64,000 bases of DNA from Streptomyces bikiniensis (GTDB lineage Bacteria; Actinomycetota; Actinomycetes; Streptomycetales; Streptomycetaceae): assembly GCA_000716465.1 (NCBI GenBank), contig JNWL01000006.1, positions 124,001-188,000 on the forward strand. The letters run 5' to 3'. The notes beneath the pieces are model-generated. The model was not told where the DNA came from. It saw only the letters and a program-made list of their open reading frames with translations, and searched no databases. A program made the translations under genes and the position numbers. Positions 40,503 to 49,294 of this stretch are shown piece after piece. The stretch's first letter is position 1. Every line of letters begins with the position of its first letter.

Positions 40503-42534
40503 CGCCGCTCTCCGGTCCGTCCGCCTTCGTGAGGTTCTTCCACAGGAAGGCGTGCAGGAGGGCGCTGTTGTGGGCGGCCTGCTCGTTGTCCCCCGCGCCC
40601 GCGTGGCCGCCGCCGGTGTTCTCGTGGAACAGGACGGGGTGGCCGAGTTCCCGGAGCCGCGCTGCCGTCTTGCGGGCGTGGCCGGGGTGGACGCGGTCGT
40701 CGCGGGTCGAGGTCGTCAGGAGGACGGGCGGGTAGGCGCGGTCCGCCTCGATGCGGTGGTACGGGGAGAGGTCCCGCAGGTGCGGCAGGTCGGCCTCGTC
40801 GTCCGGGTCGCCGTACTCGGCGATCCAGGACGCGCCCGCGAGGAGCTTGTGGAAGCGGGTCATGTCGAGGAGCGGCACCTGGGCGACGATCGCGCCGAAC
40901 AGCTCGGGGTACCGGGTGAGCATCGCGCCCATGAGCAGGCCGCCGTTGCTGCCGCCCACCGCGCCGAGCCGGTCCGGGGTGGTGATGCACCGGGCGACCA
41001 GGTCCTCGGCGACGGCCGCGAAGTCCTCGAAGGCGCGCGGCCGTTCGGCGCGGAGCGCGGCCTGGTGCCAGGCGGGGCCGTACTCGCCGCCGCCCCGGAT
41101 GTTGGCGATGACGTGGGTGCCGCCGCGCTCCAGCCAGGCCCGGCCGCGTACGGCGTCGTAGGAGGGGGTGAGGGAGACCTCGAAGCCGCCGTAGCCGTAG
41201 AGCAGGGTGGGGCCGGGGCCGGTGGCGGAGTGGTCGGGGCCGATGACGAAGTACGGCACGCGCGTGCCGTCCCGGGAGGTCGCGAAGTGCTGCGCGACGC
41301 TCAGGCCGGTCGTGTCGAAGCGGTCCGGGGCCTGCTTGAGGACCTCCGCGTCCCCGCCGACGCTCCCCCGGTGGAGGGTGGAGGGCTGGAGGAACCCCGA
41401 CACGTCGAGGAAGTACTCGTCGGAGACGTCCGGGTCCGTGTCGACGACGTCGACCGCGGAGAGGGGCGGGACGCCGACGAGGGGTTCGCGGCGCCAGGGG
41501 CCCTCGTCGGTCGGGGTGAGGACCTCGATGCGGGTGCCGACGTCGCGCATCGTCTCCAGGATCAGGTGGTGGCGGGTCCAGGAGTGCCCGGCGAGGGCGG
41601 TCCGCTCGTCGGGGACGAACAGGGCCTCGAAGGAGCGGTCGCCCGCGAGGAAGGCGTCGAAGTCGAACGCGAGGAGGGAGCCGCTCGGCTGCCCCAGCCA
41701 CGCGGACCTCGGGGTGACGATCAGGTGTTGGCGGTGCGCGTAGGCGGAGGCGTCGTCGGGCACGTCGATCCGTACGGGGGTCCCGTCGGGCTCCAGGAGG
41801 TACGTCTCGCCGCGGAAGAAGTCCAGCGAGCGGCCGACGAAGTCCCGCTCGAAGCCGGGGGTGTCGTCGTGGTAGCCCCAGGCGGACACGTCCCCGGCCT
41901 CGGCCTCGAAGACCGTCGCGGCCTCTTCGAGGGGGGTGCCGCGCCGCCAGCGGCGGACCGTGCGGGGGTAGCCGGAGTGGGTCAGGGAGCCCGGTCCGGT
42001 GTCCGTGCCGACGAAGACGGTGTCGGCGTCGATCCAGTCGATCTGCGTCTTCGCCTCCGGCACCCGGAAGCCGTCCTCGACGAACTCCCTCGTTCTCAGG
42101 TCGAATTCACGGACCACCGCGGCGTCGGCGCCGTCCCGCGACAGCTCCACCAGGGCCCGGTCGTGGTCGGGCCGGAGCACGGACGCCCCGCCCCACACCC
42201 ACTTCTCGTCCTCCTCGGCGGCGAGCGCGTCGACGTCGAGGAGGACCTCCCACTCGGGCTCGTCCTTGCGGTACTGCTCCAGGGTCGTGCGCCGCCACAC
42301 CCCGCGCACGTGCTCGGCGTCCTGCCAGAAGTTGTAGAGGTGCGCGCCGCGCCGGACGGCGTACGGGATGCGGTCCGAGGCGTCGAGCACCTCCCGCAGG
42401 CGCTCCTTCAGCGGGGTGAACCCGGGGTCGGCGACCAGGGCCTCCGCAGTCTCGGCGTTCCGGTCGGCCACCCACGCGAGGGCGGCGTCGCCGGAGACTT
42501 CCTCCAGCCACAGGTACGGGTCGTCATCGCTCAT
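40396..42534 (-). CDS. prolyl oligopeptidase family serine peptidase (S9A)
   Basis: A 712-residue S9A peptidase that cuts short peptides after proline. The N-terminal part starts DDDPYLWLEEVSGDAALAWV and forms the propeller. The C-terminal hydrolase has LLYGYGGFEVSLTPSY, the nucleophile GGSNGGLLMGA, the Asp in TSTRDDRVHPGHARK, and His in TGGGHAGAGD. The fold normally ends at LLHAFLWKNL; here 35 extra low-complexity residues follow, read antisense to the LuxR gene. Start ATG at 42534. No signal peptide. Confidence 0.93.
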   Translation of the reverse strand: MSDDDPYLWLEEVSGDAALAWVADRNAETAEALVADPGFTPLKERLREVLDASDRIPYAVRRGAHLYNFWQDAEHVRGVWRRTTLEQYRKDEPEWEVLLDVDALAAEEDEKWVWGGASVLRPDHDRALVELSRDGADAAVVREFDLRTREFVEDGFRVPEAKTQIDWIDADTVFVGTDTGPGSLTHSGYPRTVRRWRRGTPLEEAATVFEAEAGDVSAWGYHDDTPGFERDFVGRSLDFFRGETYLLEPDGTPVRIDVPDDASAYAHRQHLIVTPRSAWLGQPSGSLLAFDFDAFLAGDRSFEALFVPDERTALAGHSWTRHHLILETMRDVGTRIEVLTPTDEGPWRREPLVGVPPLSAVDVVDTDPDVSDEYFLDVSGFLQPSTLHRGSVGGDAEVLKQAPDRFDTTGLSVAQHFATSRDGTRVPYFVIGPDHSATGPGPTLLYGYGGFEVSLTPSYDAVRGRAWLERGGTHVIANIRGGGEYGPAWHQAALRAERPRAFEDFAAVAEDLVARCITTPDRLGAVGGSNGGLLMGAMLTRYPELFGAIVAQVPLLDMTRFHKLLAGASWIAEYGDPDDEADLPHLRDLSPYHRIEADRAYPPVLLTTSTRDDRVHPGHARKTAARLRELGHPVLFHENTGGGHAGAGDNEQAAHNSALLHAFLWKNLTKADGPESGVTTTPSAAPGAPSGTGSRHRAGPSGPGSGGRAYGG

Positions 42535-42583
42535 TTCCGTATTGTGCGGGACCGGCGTCCGCGGCCGAAGGGGGCCTCCGGTC

Positions 42584-43126
42584 TCAGGCGGTCCGGTGGA
42601 GGCGCGCGCCCAGGTGGTGCTGGAGCGGCCGGCCGACGGCCGCCAGGTCGTGGACGAAGTCGAGCGTGTCCGGGTCGGCGAGGGTGTAGCGGCGGCGGGT
42701 GGCGTCGACCTGCTTCGCGGTGGGGGCCAGGGCGACCTGATGGGTGGCGAGGTCGACCGTGCCGCCGTCCGCGCGGCCGGTGGAGAGCTCCGCGATGCCG
42801 GTGGGCTGGGTGATCAGCGCCTCGACGCGCCCCTCCGGCTGGAGCCGCCACCAGCCGCTCTCCCGCGCGGAGGGGCGCAGCGGGGTCCCGTCCCCGTCGA
42901 CCAGCCAGGCGCGCGCCTCGTAGTGGAGGAAGGGCCGCCCGTCGTGGCTGAGGACGACCTCCTGCTCGTACGCGAAGTCCTCACCGAGCGACGGGTACCC
43001 GCCCCGCCCCCGGCCCCTCCAGACCCCCAGCAGCCCGAGGACCGGCGCGAGCAGCGGGTGCGGCGCGGGCCCCTCGTCCGGGCGGAGGGCGTCGGGGTAG
43101 GGGTGCTGCCGGTCGCGGTCGGTCAT
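42584..43126 (-). CDS. nitrobindin family (FABP-like) heme-binding protein
   Basis: A 180-residue beta-barrel of the nitrobindin/THAP4-like group, typically binding ferric heme and reacting with NO or peroxynitrite. The signature G-x-W-x-G-x-G appears as [16 protein letters not shown], followed by [49 protein letters not shown] and a C-terminal [14 protein letters not shown] stretch with the heme-side His. Start ATG at 43126, with AGGAG eight bases upstream. Divergent from the ssu leader region. Confidence 0.88.
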   Translation of the reverse strand: MTDRDRQHPYPDALRPDEGPAPHPLLAPVLGLLGVWRGRGRGGYPSLGEDFAYEQEVVLSHDGRPFLHYEARAWLVDGDGTPLRPSARESGWWRLQPEGRVEALITQPTGIAELSTGRADGGTVDLATHQVALAPTAKQVDATRRRYTLADPDTLDFVHDLAAVGRPLQHHLGARLHRTA

Positions 43127-43664
43127 GGGGTGTGCTCCTGGGAGGGGTGGGCGGTGACGGGCGCCGGGTGGCGGCCGGAAGGCCGGCGGGGCGCCACGGC
43201 CGGGCGCGGATCGCCCGCGCACCGTAACCCGTGCGGCCGGTGCCGTGCGCGGGCGGCACGCGGAGGTGGTGCGGGGCGGCGGGGTCGTCCGTGCGGAACG
43301 ACGCAGCGGGACTCCGCCTCTCCTCCCGAGCGGAAGATTCTGTGCGGTCGGCCCGCCACGGTCACCCGGATCGCGCCGTAGGGCTCCCGCCGCAGCTCGA
43401 CGGTCGCGTTCTCGCGGCGGCCCTCCTCGTCCGGCCCGTCCGTCCGCCGACGTCCACAGGGCGCCGACGGGCTGCCCGTGGAGGGCGCCGAAGGGCCCGC
43501 GGCCCGAGGCGATGTGGCCGCCGGTGACGGCACTCATCCCGTTGACGGACTGCCGCGAATGCCGCAATCGGCGCCGGGCCGTGCTCGGGCGAGGGCCGGG
43601 CGCGGGGCACGGACACAGCCCGTTCCGGGCCTCGGGACGGCGCGTCCACTCCCCGAGACAACCG
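43127..43664. other. intergenic region of about 540 bases; possible decayed small ORF
   Basis: No gene can be called with confidence. On the minus strand ATG at 43537 opens a frame reading [21 protein letters not shown] different frame nearby continues with protein-like sequence ([20 protein letters not shown]). This could be a frameshifted small gene, or chance in GC-rich DNA. Confidence 0.35.
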
Positions 43665-43693
43665 TTGACCCGCCGCGAGGCGGCCGCTACGTT
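43665..43693 (+). promoter_or_regulatory. promoter of the ssu leader peptide and operon
   Basis: TTGACC (43665-43670), a 17-base spacer and TACGTT (43688-43693). The ATG of the leader ORF is at 43700, six bases after the -10 box, so transcription probably starts at that ATG (leaderless). Confidence 0.8.
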
Positions 43694-43699
43694 CGCGCC

Positions 43700-43783
43700 A
43701 TGTTGCGTACAGCCCTGCTCACCACGTGCGGTCACATCGACCTGCTGCGGGTGGCCTCCGCCGCGTGTCGTCGCGGCCGCTGA
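43700..43783 (+). CDS. cysteine-attenuation leader peptide of the ssu operon
   Basis: A 27-residue ORF, starting [10 protein letters not shown] and ending [17 protein letters not shown]. It is a clear member of the actinobacterial putative leader peptide group (H-I-D-L-L-R-V...A-C) seen before sulfur assimilation operons. The Cys codons at positions 10 and 23 could stall ribosomes when cysteine is scarce. A hairpin and a pyrimidine tract separate it from ssuC. Translation is probably leaderless. The attenuation mechanism is inferred from related mycobacterial work. Confidence 0.88.
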   Translation: MLRTALLTTCGHIDLLRVASAACRRGR

Positions 43784-43868
43784 CGCCCTTTCACCGCCCT
43801 TCGCACTCCTGACCGCGTTCCTCTCGCTTCCTCCGACGCGTTCTTCGTGCTCCTGACGCCCTGATCGC

Positions 43869-43895
43869 CGTGTGCGCGGCCGCTCCGCGCCCACG
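43869..43895 (+). terminator. attenuator-like hairpin between leader peptide and ssuC
   Basis: CGTG-T-GCGCGG pairs with CCGCGC-C-CACG, a ten-pair stem with one mismatch, around CCGCT. It sits 85 bases after the leader ORF stop and 82 bases before ssuC. Confidence 0.5.
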
Positions 43896-43917
43896 GACGC
43901 CGACGCGTACCCCGCCG

Positions 43918-43967
43918 CCCTTTCCCTCCCCTCCCTTTTCTCTCTTTCCTCCCTTCCCCCTTTCCCC
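43918..43967 (+). promoter_or_regulatory. 50-base pure pyrimidine tract before ssuC
   Basis: Fifty consecutive C or T residues, unusual in this G-rich genome, ending ten bases before the ssuC start. It is G-free and C-rich, like a Rho loading site. It also carries CCTCCC segments able to pair with the GGAG ribosome site of ssuC. Confidence 0.6.
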
Positions 43968-43977
43968 GGAGTCCGTC

Positions 43978-44853
43978 ATGACGGTCGACCATGCCCCACC
44001 TCCCACGGCCCCTTCCGCGCCCGACATATCGGTTCTGCCCGATGCGAAGGTCGAATCCCTCACTCCCGCACGGGGGCCGGGACGCGGCTTCTCCGTCCCC
44101 CGCTGGCTGCGACGGGCCGTCGGGCCGGTGCTGCTGCTCCTCCTCTGGCAACTGTCGAGTGCGGCGGGGGTGCTGCCGGCGGACGTGCTCGCCTCGCCGG
44201 GGACCATCGCGCGGGCGGCCGGCGAGCTGATCGTGGACGGCACGCTGCCGCACGCGATGGGGGTCTCGCTGCGGCGGGTCGCCGTGGGGCTGCTGCTCGG
44301 CGGGGCGGTGGGGATCACCCTCGCCCTGGTGTCCGGGCTCTCGCGGCTCGGCGAGGACCTGGTCGACGCCCCCGTGCAGATGCTGCGGACGGTGCCCTGG
44401 GTCGGTCTCATCCCGCTGTTCATCATCTGGCTGGGCATCGGGGAGGCCCCGAAGGTCGCGCTCATCGCCCTGGGCGTCGCCTTCCACCTCTATCTGAACG
44501 TGTACGCCGGGATCCGGGGCGTCGACGCCCAACTGGTCGAGGCCGGCGAGTCCCTGGGGCTCGGCCGGTGGGGCCTGGTCCGGCACGTCGTCCTGCCGGG
44601 CGCGCTGCCCGGCGCCATGACCGGACTGCGGTACTCCCTCGCCACCGCCTGGCTGGCGCTCGTCTTCGGCGAGTCGATCAACGCCGACGCCGGAATCGGC
44701 TTCCTCATGAACCAGGCCCGGGAGTTCTTCCGCACGGACGTGATCGTCGTCTGCCTGGTCGTCTACGCCTTCCTCGGCCTGCTCGCCGACGCCCTCGTCC
44801 GCACTCTCGAAAGGCTGCTGCTGCAATGGCGACCGACCTTCACCGGGCAGTGA
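43978..44853 (+). CDS. ssuC: sulfonate ABC transporter permease
   Basis: A 291-residue BPD-type permease with six helices. The EAA loop reads EAGESLGLGRWGLVRHVVLPGALPGAMTGLRYSLATAWLALVFGE, and upstream PVQMLRTVPWVGLIPLFIIWLGIGEAPKVALIALGVAF is typical of SsuC/TauC. It forms the channel for aliphatic sulfonate uptake. Start ATG at 43978, with GGAG eight bases upstream; the pyrimidine-rich frame upstream is the leader. It overlaps ssuB by 28 bases. Confidence 0.93.
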   Translation: MTVDHAPPPTAPSAPDISVLPDAKVESLTPARGPGRGFSVPRWLRRAVGPVLLLLLWQLSSAAGVLPADVLASPGTIARAAGELIVDGTLPHAMGVSLRRVAVGLLLGGAVGITLALVSGLSRLGEDLVDAPVQMLRTVPWVGLIPLFIIWLGIGEAPKVALIALGVAFHLYLNVYAGIRGVDAQLVEAGESLGLGRWGLVRHVVLPGALPGAMTGLRYSLATAWLALVFGESINADAGIGFLMNQAREFFRTDVIVVCLVVYAFLGLLADALVRTLERLLLQWRPTFTGQ

Positions 44854-45557
44854 CCGTTCAGGGCCTCACCCGCTCCTTCGACGGGCGTCCCGTGGTCGAC
44901 GGGCTCGATCTGACCCTCCACGCCGGGCAGTTCACCGCGCTGCTCGGGCACAGCGGCTGCGGCAAGTCGACGCTGCTGCGCGTCCTGGCCGGGCTCGACC
45001 GGGAGATATCCGGCACCGTGCTCGTCCCGCGCCGCCGCGCCGTCGCCTTCCAGGCGCCCCGCCTCATGCCCTGGAAGAGGGTCTGGCGCAACGTACTGCT
45101 CGGCCTGCCGGGCAAGCCGGACCGGGAGGTCGCGGAGAGGGCCCTGGCCGAGGTGGGCCTCGGCGAGCGCTCGGGCGCCTGGCCGAAGACCCTCTCCGGC
45201 GGCGAGGCCCAGCGCGCCTCCCTCGCGAGGGCGCTGGTACGGGACCCGGACCTGCTGCTGCTCGACGAGCCGTTCGGCGCGCTCGACGCGCTCACCAGGA
45301 TCAAGGCGCAGCGCCTGGTGGCCGAGCTGTGGCAGCGGCGGGGCTGCACGGTCCTGCTCGTCACGCACGACGTGGACGAGGCGCTGCTGCTCGCGGACCG
45401 CGCCCTGGTGATGCGGGACGGGGTCATCGCGTACGACACCGCCGTCGATCTGGACCGGCCCCGCTCCCCCGGCGATCCCGCGCTGGCCGCGCTCCGCACC
45501 TGCCTGCTCGCCGAACTCGGCGTGGAGGAGGGCGATGTCGCGGAGAAGGCGGCCTGA
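44826..45557 (+). CDS. ssuB: sulfonate ABC transporter ATP-binding protein
   Basis: A 243-residue ABC ATPase of the nitrate/sulfonate/taurine class. Walker A is LLGHSGCGKSTLL, the signature is LSGGEAQRASLARAL, Walker B is LLLLDEPFGALDALTR and the switch His is in LLVTHDVDEAL. The Q-loop is VAFQAPRLMPW. Start ATG at 44826 inside ssuC with AAAGG upstream. It powers SsuC. Confidence 0.94.
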   Translation: MATDLHRAVTVQGLTRSFDGRPVVDGLDLTLHAGQFTALLGHSGCGKSTLLRVLAGLDREISGTVLVPRRRAVAFQAPRLMPWKRVWRNVLLGLPGKPDREVAERALAEVGLGERSGAWPKTLSGGEAQRASLARALVRDPDLLLLDEPFGALDALTRIKAQRLVAELWQRRGCTVLLVTHDVDEALLLADRALVMRDGVIAYDTAVDLDRPRSPGDPALAALRTCLLAELGVEEGDVAEKAA

Positions 45558-45730
45558 CCCCGGCACGTGCCCCCGACCCCGTACGCGTACCCGGCCCCGT
45601 ACGCGCCCCCGGCTTCCCTACGTACACCCGACCTCCGTACGTACATCCGCCCCCGTACCCCCCCCTACGCGCCCCGACCATCCGCACCCACCCCCGACTG
45701 CCCGAACGCACCTCCCGAGGAGAGGAAACC

Positions 45731-46762
45731 GTGAAGTCCTTCCGCCCGTCCCTCGCCGCCCTGCTCCTGCCGCTGGCGCTGCTCGCCTCCGCCTGCTCCG
45801 GCGCCTCCGCGGCCGGCGAGGCCTCGAACACCGACGGCAAGGGCTCCCTCGTCCTGAACGTCGGCGACCAGAAGGGCGGCGCCGAGGCCCTGCTGCGCGC
45901 CGCCGGTGAGCTCGACGACCTGCCGTACCGCGTCACGTGGTCGACGTTCACCTCCGGTCCACCCCTCCTGGAGGCGGTGAACGCGAAAGCCGTCGACATC
46001 GGCTCCGTCGGCAACACCCCGCCCGTCTTCGCCGCCGGCGCCGACTCGAAGATCACCGTGATCGCCGCGACCCACGGCGACTCGGCGGGCGAGGCGATCC
46101 TCGTCCCGAAGGACTCGCCGCTGCGCACCGCGCGCGACCTGAAGGGGAGGAAGGTCGCCGTCGCGCAGGGCAGCTCCGCCCACTTCCAGCTCGTCGCCTC
46201 CCTCGCGAAGGCCGGCCTGAAGCCGTCCGACGTCCAGGTCACCCTGCTCCAGCCGGCCGACGCCCTGGCCGCGTTCACCACCGGCAAGGTGGACGCCTGG
46301 GCGGTCTGGGACCCGTACACCTCCCAGGTCCTGCTCGGCGGGAAGGGCCGGGTCCTGACCGACGGACGCGGGCTCGTCAACGGCCTGGGCTTCCAGGTCG
46401 CCTCCCCCTCCGCGCTCGCCGACCAGGAGAAGGCGAAGGCGATCGGCGACTTCGTCGAGCGGCTGCGCCGCGCCCAGGACTGGGTGTTCGAGCACCCCGA
46501 GGAGTGGGCGAAGGTCTGGGCGAAGGAGACCGGCCTGCCGTACGAGGTGGCGCTCGCCGCCGTGAAGCGCAGCAACGGCACCCGCATCCCGGTCGCCCTC
46601 GACGGGGCGGCCATCGCCTCCGAGCAGCAGATCGCCGACACCTTCGCCGAACTCAAGCTGATTCCGCGGAAGTTCCGCTTCGCGGACTACGTGGACACCC
46701 GTTTCAACAAGGACCTGCCGCCGTCGACCACCGCGGCGCGCAGCTACGGAAAGGCCTCCTGA
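45731..46762 (+). CDS. ssuA: aliphatic sulfonate substrate-binding lipoprotein
   Basis: A 343-residue periplasmic-type binding protein anchored as a lipoprotein: signal [20 protein letters not shown] with lipobox LASAC. The fold shows [66 protein letters not shown] and [13 protein letters not shown], all SsuA-type. Start GTG at 45731, with GAGGA upstream. The 173-base gap before it is C-rich and full of GTACG repeats, with no gene. Its stop overlaps the ssuD start (TGATG). Confidence 0.93.
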   Translation: MKSFRPSLAALLLPLALLASACSGASAAGEASNTDGKGSLVLNVGDQKGGAEALLRAAGELDDLPYRVTWSTFTSGPPLLEAVNAKAVDIGSVGNTPPVFAAGADSKITVIAATHGDSAGEAILVPKDSPLRTARDLKGRKVAVAQGSSAHFQLVASLAKAGLKPSDVQVTLLQPADALAAFTTGKVDAWAVWDPYTSQVLLGGKGRVLTDGRGLVNGLGFQVASPSALADQEKAKAIGDFVERLRRAQDWVFEHPEEWAKVWAKETGLPYEVALAAVKRSNGTRIPVALDGAAIASEQQIADTFAELKLIPRKFRFADYVDTRFNKDLPPSTTAARSYGKAS

Positions 46763-47973
46763 TGAGCGTCCACCTGCACTGGTTCCTGCCGACCGGCGGC
46801 GACGGCCGGACCCTCGTCGACCGGCACGCCTACACGGACGGCGGGATCACCCGGAACCGGACCGTGTCCGGGGTGCGCGCGCCCGACATCGACTACCTGG
46901 TCCAGATCGCCAAGGCGGCCGAGCAGCTGGGCTTCGAGGCGGTGCTGACCCCGACCGGCACGTGGTGCGAGGACGCCTGGCTGACCACGGTCGCGCTCGC
47001 CCAGCACACCGAGCGGCTGAAGTTCCTGGTGGCGTTCCGGCCGGGGGTGATCTCGCCGGTGCTCGCGGCCCAGATGGCGTCCACGTACCAGCGGATCACC
47101 CGGGGCCGGCTCCTCCTGAACGTGGTGACCGGCGGCGACTCGGCCGAGCAGCGCCGCTTCGGCGACCACCTGGACCACGACCGGCGGTACGCGCGCACGG
47201 CCGAGTTCCTGTCGGTGGTGCGGGGCGTGTGGAGCGGGCGGCCGTACGACTTCGAGGGCGAGCACTTCCACGTCGAGGGCGGGCTCACGGCCCTGCCGCC
47301 GGACCCGCTGCCCGAGATCTTCTTCGGCGGCTCGTCCGAGGCGGCCGGGCCGGTGGCGGCGGAGCACGCGGACGTGTACCTGACGTGGGGCGAGCCGCCG
47401 TGGCAGGTGAAGGAGAAGATCGACTGGATCCGGCGGCTCGCGGAGGAGCGCGGCCGGACGGTCCGGTTCGGCATCCGGCTGCACACCATCTCCCGGGACT
47501 CGGCCCGCGAGGCCTGGGCGACCGCCGACCGGCTGCTGTCCGACCTCGACGCCGAGACGGTCGCCGCCGCGCAGGAGCTCCTCGGCCGCAGCGAGTCGGT
47601 GGGCCAGCAGCGGATGCTGGCGCTGCACCAGGGGGGTGCGCTCGACCGCGACCGCCTTGAGATCTCGCCGAACCTGTGGGCGGGCGTGGGCCTGGTGCGG
47701 GGCGGGGCCGGGACCGCGCTCGTCGGCAGCCACGCCGACGTCGCGGACCGGATCGAGGAGTACCACGACCTCGGGGTGGAGCACTTCGTGCTGTCGGGCT
47801 ACCCGCACCTGGAGGAGGCGTACTGGTTCGGCGAGGGCGTGACGCCGGAGCTGGCCGCGCGCGGACTCCTCCCCTCTCCCCCGTCCCCTCCGCTCCTCGG
47901 CGTCCCGGCGGCGAACGGCCGCCCGGCCTCGGCCCCGGGCGGCGCCCCGCTGCTCGTGCCGGGCGGCCGGTAG
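46762..47973 (+). CDS. ssuD: FMNH2-dependent alkanesulfonate monooxygenase
   Basis: A 403-residue luciferase-like monooxygenase that splits alkanesulfonates to aldehyde and sulfite using FMNH2 and O2. SsuD features: [31 protein letters not shown] (with the active-site Cys), [66 protein letters not shown] and [26 protein letters not shown] end. A proline-rich tail follows. Start ATG at 46762, one base overlapping ssuA. The operon has no ssuE; a flavin reductase with the same leader type is at 6326. Confidence 0.95.
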   Translation: MSVHLHWFLPTGGDGRTLVDRHAYTDGGITRNRTVSGVRAPDIDYLVQIAKAAEQLGFEAVLTPTGTWCEDAWLTTVALAQHTERLKFLVAFRPGVISPVLAAQMASTYQRITRGRLLLNVVTGGDSAEQRRFGDHLDHDRRYARTAEFLSVVRGVWSGRPYDFEGEHFHVEGGLTALPPDPLPEIFFGGSSEAAGPVAAEHADVYLTWGEPPWQVKEKIDWIRRLAEERGRTVRFGIRLHTISRDSAREAWATADRLLSDLDAETVAAAQELLGRSESVGQQRMLALHQGGALDRDRLEISPNLWAGVGLVRGGAGTALVGSHADVADRIEEYHDLGVEHFVLSGYPHLEEAYWFGEGVTPELAARGLLPSPPSPPLLGVPAANGRPASAPGGAPLLVPGGR

Positions 47974-48010
47974 GAACCGGCGGCGGCCGGCGGCCGGTGG
48001 GGGCCGCCGG

Positions 48011-48048
48011 CGGGGCGGGGGCGCGGGAAGATCCGCGCCCCCGCCCCG
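48011..48048 (+). terminator. terminator of the ssu operon
   Basis: A 16-base perfect stem (48011-48026 with 48033-48048), loop GAAGAT, starting 38 bases past the ssuD stop. Confidence 0.85.
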
Positions 48049-48060
48049 GTTGGTAGAAAC

Positions 48061-49200
48061 GTGAACGATTTCGTGAGGGACGAAGCGGCGGCCGGGAGCG
48101 TGCGCGCGGTGGACGTCGTCGTGGTCGGCGCCGGACAGGCGGGGCTCTCCGCCGCCTTCCACCTGCGGCGCACCGGCCTGGAGCCGGACCGGGACTTCGT
48201 CGTCCTGGACCACGCCCCGCGCCCGGGCGGCGCCTGGCAGTTCCGGTGGCCCTCCCTCACGTACGGCAAGGTCCACGGCATGCACGCGCTGCCCGGGATG
48301 GAGCTGACCGGCGCGGACCCCGCGCGCCCCTCCTCCGAGGTGATCGGTGGCTACTTCGACGCGTACGAGCGGACCTTCGGCCTGCGGGTCCACCGGCCCG
48401 TGGACGTGACCGCCGTCCGGGAGGCCGGGGACGGGCGGCTGCGGGTGGAGACCTCGGAGGGCTCTTACGCGACCCGGGCCCTGATCAACGCCACCGGCAC
48501 CTGGGACCGGCCCTTCTGGCCGCGCTACCCGGGGCAGGAGACCTTCCGGGGCCGTCAGCTGCACACCGCCGGATACCCGGGCCCGCAGGAGTTCGCGGAC
48601 GAGCGGGTGCTCGTGGTGGGCGGCGGGGCCTCGGGGACCCAGCACCTGATGGAGATCGCGGAGGTCGCCGCCGAGACGTTCTGGGTGACCCGCCGCGAGC
48701 CCGTCTTCCGCGAGGGGCCGTTCGGCGAGGCGGAGGGGCGGGCGGCCGTCGCGCTGGTCGAGGAGCGGGTACGGCGGGGGCTGCCGCCGCAGAGCGTCGT
48801 CTCGGTCACCGGTCTGCCCCTCAACGACGCGATCCGGGAGGCACGCGCGCGGGGGGTCCTGGACCGGCTCCCGATGTTCGACCGGATCACCCCGACCGGG
48901 GTGGCCTGGGACGACGGCCGGAACGTCGACGTGGACGTGATCCTGTGGGCGACCGGCTTCCGGGCGGCGATCGACCACCTGGCCCCGCTGCGGCTGCGGG
49001 AGCCGGGCGGCGGCATCCGGGTGGAGGGCACGCGCGCGGTACGGGACGAGCGCGTCCACCTCGTGGGTTACGGACCCTCGGCCTCGACCATCGGCGCCAA
49101 CCGGGCCGGGCGCGCGGCGGCCTCCGACGTCCGACGGCTCCTGCGCCGCGAGCGGGAGCGGGACCGGGAGCAGGACCGGACCGCCGTTCCCGCGGGCTGA
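48061..49200 (+). CDS. FAD-dependent monooxygenase/oxidoreductase (FMO-like)
   Basis: A 379-residue two-dinucleotide-fold flavoprotein. The FAD motif is DVVVVGAGQAGLSAAFHLRR, then FVVLDHAPRPGGAWQFRWPSL (GG-W motif). The NADP motif is ERVLVVGGGASGTQHLMEI, and DVDVILWATGFRAA is the family ATG. This resembles small flavin-containing monooxygenases. Start GTG at 48061 is only 12 bases after the terminator stem and has no clear ribosome site; GTG around 48103 is an alternative. Substrate unknown, possibly a sulfur compound given its position after ssuD. Confidence 0.86.
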   Translation: MNDFVRDEAAAGSVRAVDVVVVGAGQAGLSAAFHLRRTGLEPDRDFVVLDHAPRPGGAWQFRWPSLTYGKVHGMHALPGMELTGADPARPSSEVIGGYFDAYERTFGLRVHRPVDVTAVREAGDGRLRVETSEGSYATRALINATGTWDRPFWPRYPGQETFRGRQLHTAGYPGPQEFADERVLVVGGGASGTQHLMEIAEVAAETFWVTRREPVFREGPFGEAEGRAAVALVEERVRRGLPPQSVVSVTGLPLNDAIREARARGVLDRLPMFDRITPTGVAWDDGRNVDVDVILWATGFRAAIDHLAPLRLREPGGGIRVEGTRAVRDERVHLVGYGPSASTIGANRAGRAAASDVRRLLRRERERDREQDRTAVPAG

Positions 49201-49230
49201 CCCGCCCCGCCGGTCCGCCGGTCCGCCGGT

Positions 49231-49293
49231 CGAAGCCTCCCCGCCCGGCCGACCCACCGGTCCGAAGCTTCCCCGCCCGGGCCGGTCCACCGG
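49231..49293. repeat. two imperfect 31-base direct repeats
   Basis: CGAAGCCTCCCCGCCCGGCC at 49231 and CGAAGCTTCCCCGCCCGGGC at 49263, with the following bases also similar; period 32. Preceded by short CCGGTCCG repeats. In the convergent gap between the monooxygenase and mltG genes. Confidence 0.6.
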
Positions 49294-49294
49294 C

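Noticed and set aside
37921..42534. Aminopeptidase P and prolyl oligopeptidase as dedicated linaridin peptidases
   Set aside because: Both are common housekeeping types far from the cluster, with no shared promoter signal; mentioned only as possible stand-ins.
45558..45730. GTACG-rich repeats before ssuA as a CRISPR or regulatory array
   Set aside because: The units are irregular in length and sequence; it looks like simple C-rich low-complexity DNA.
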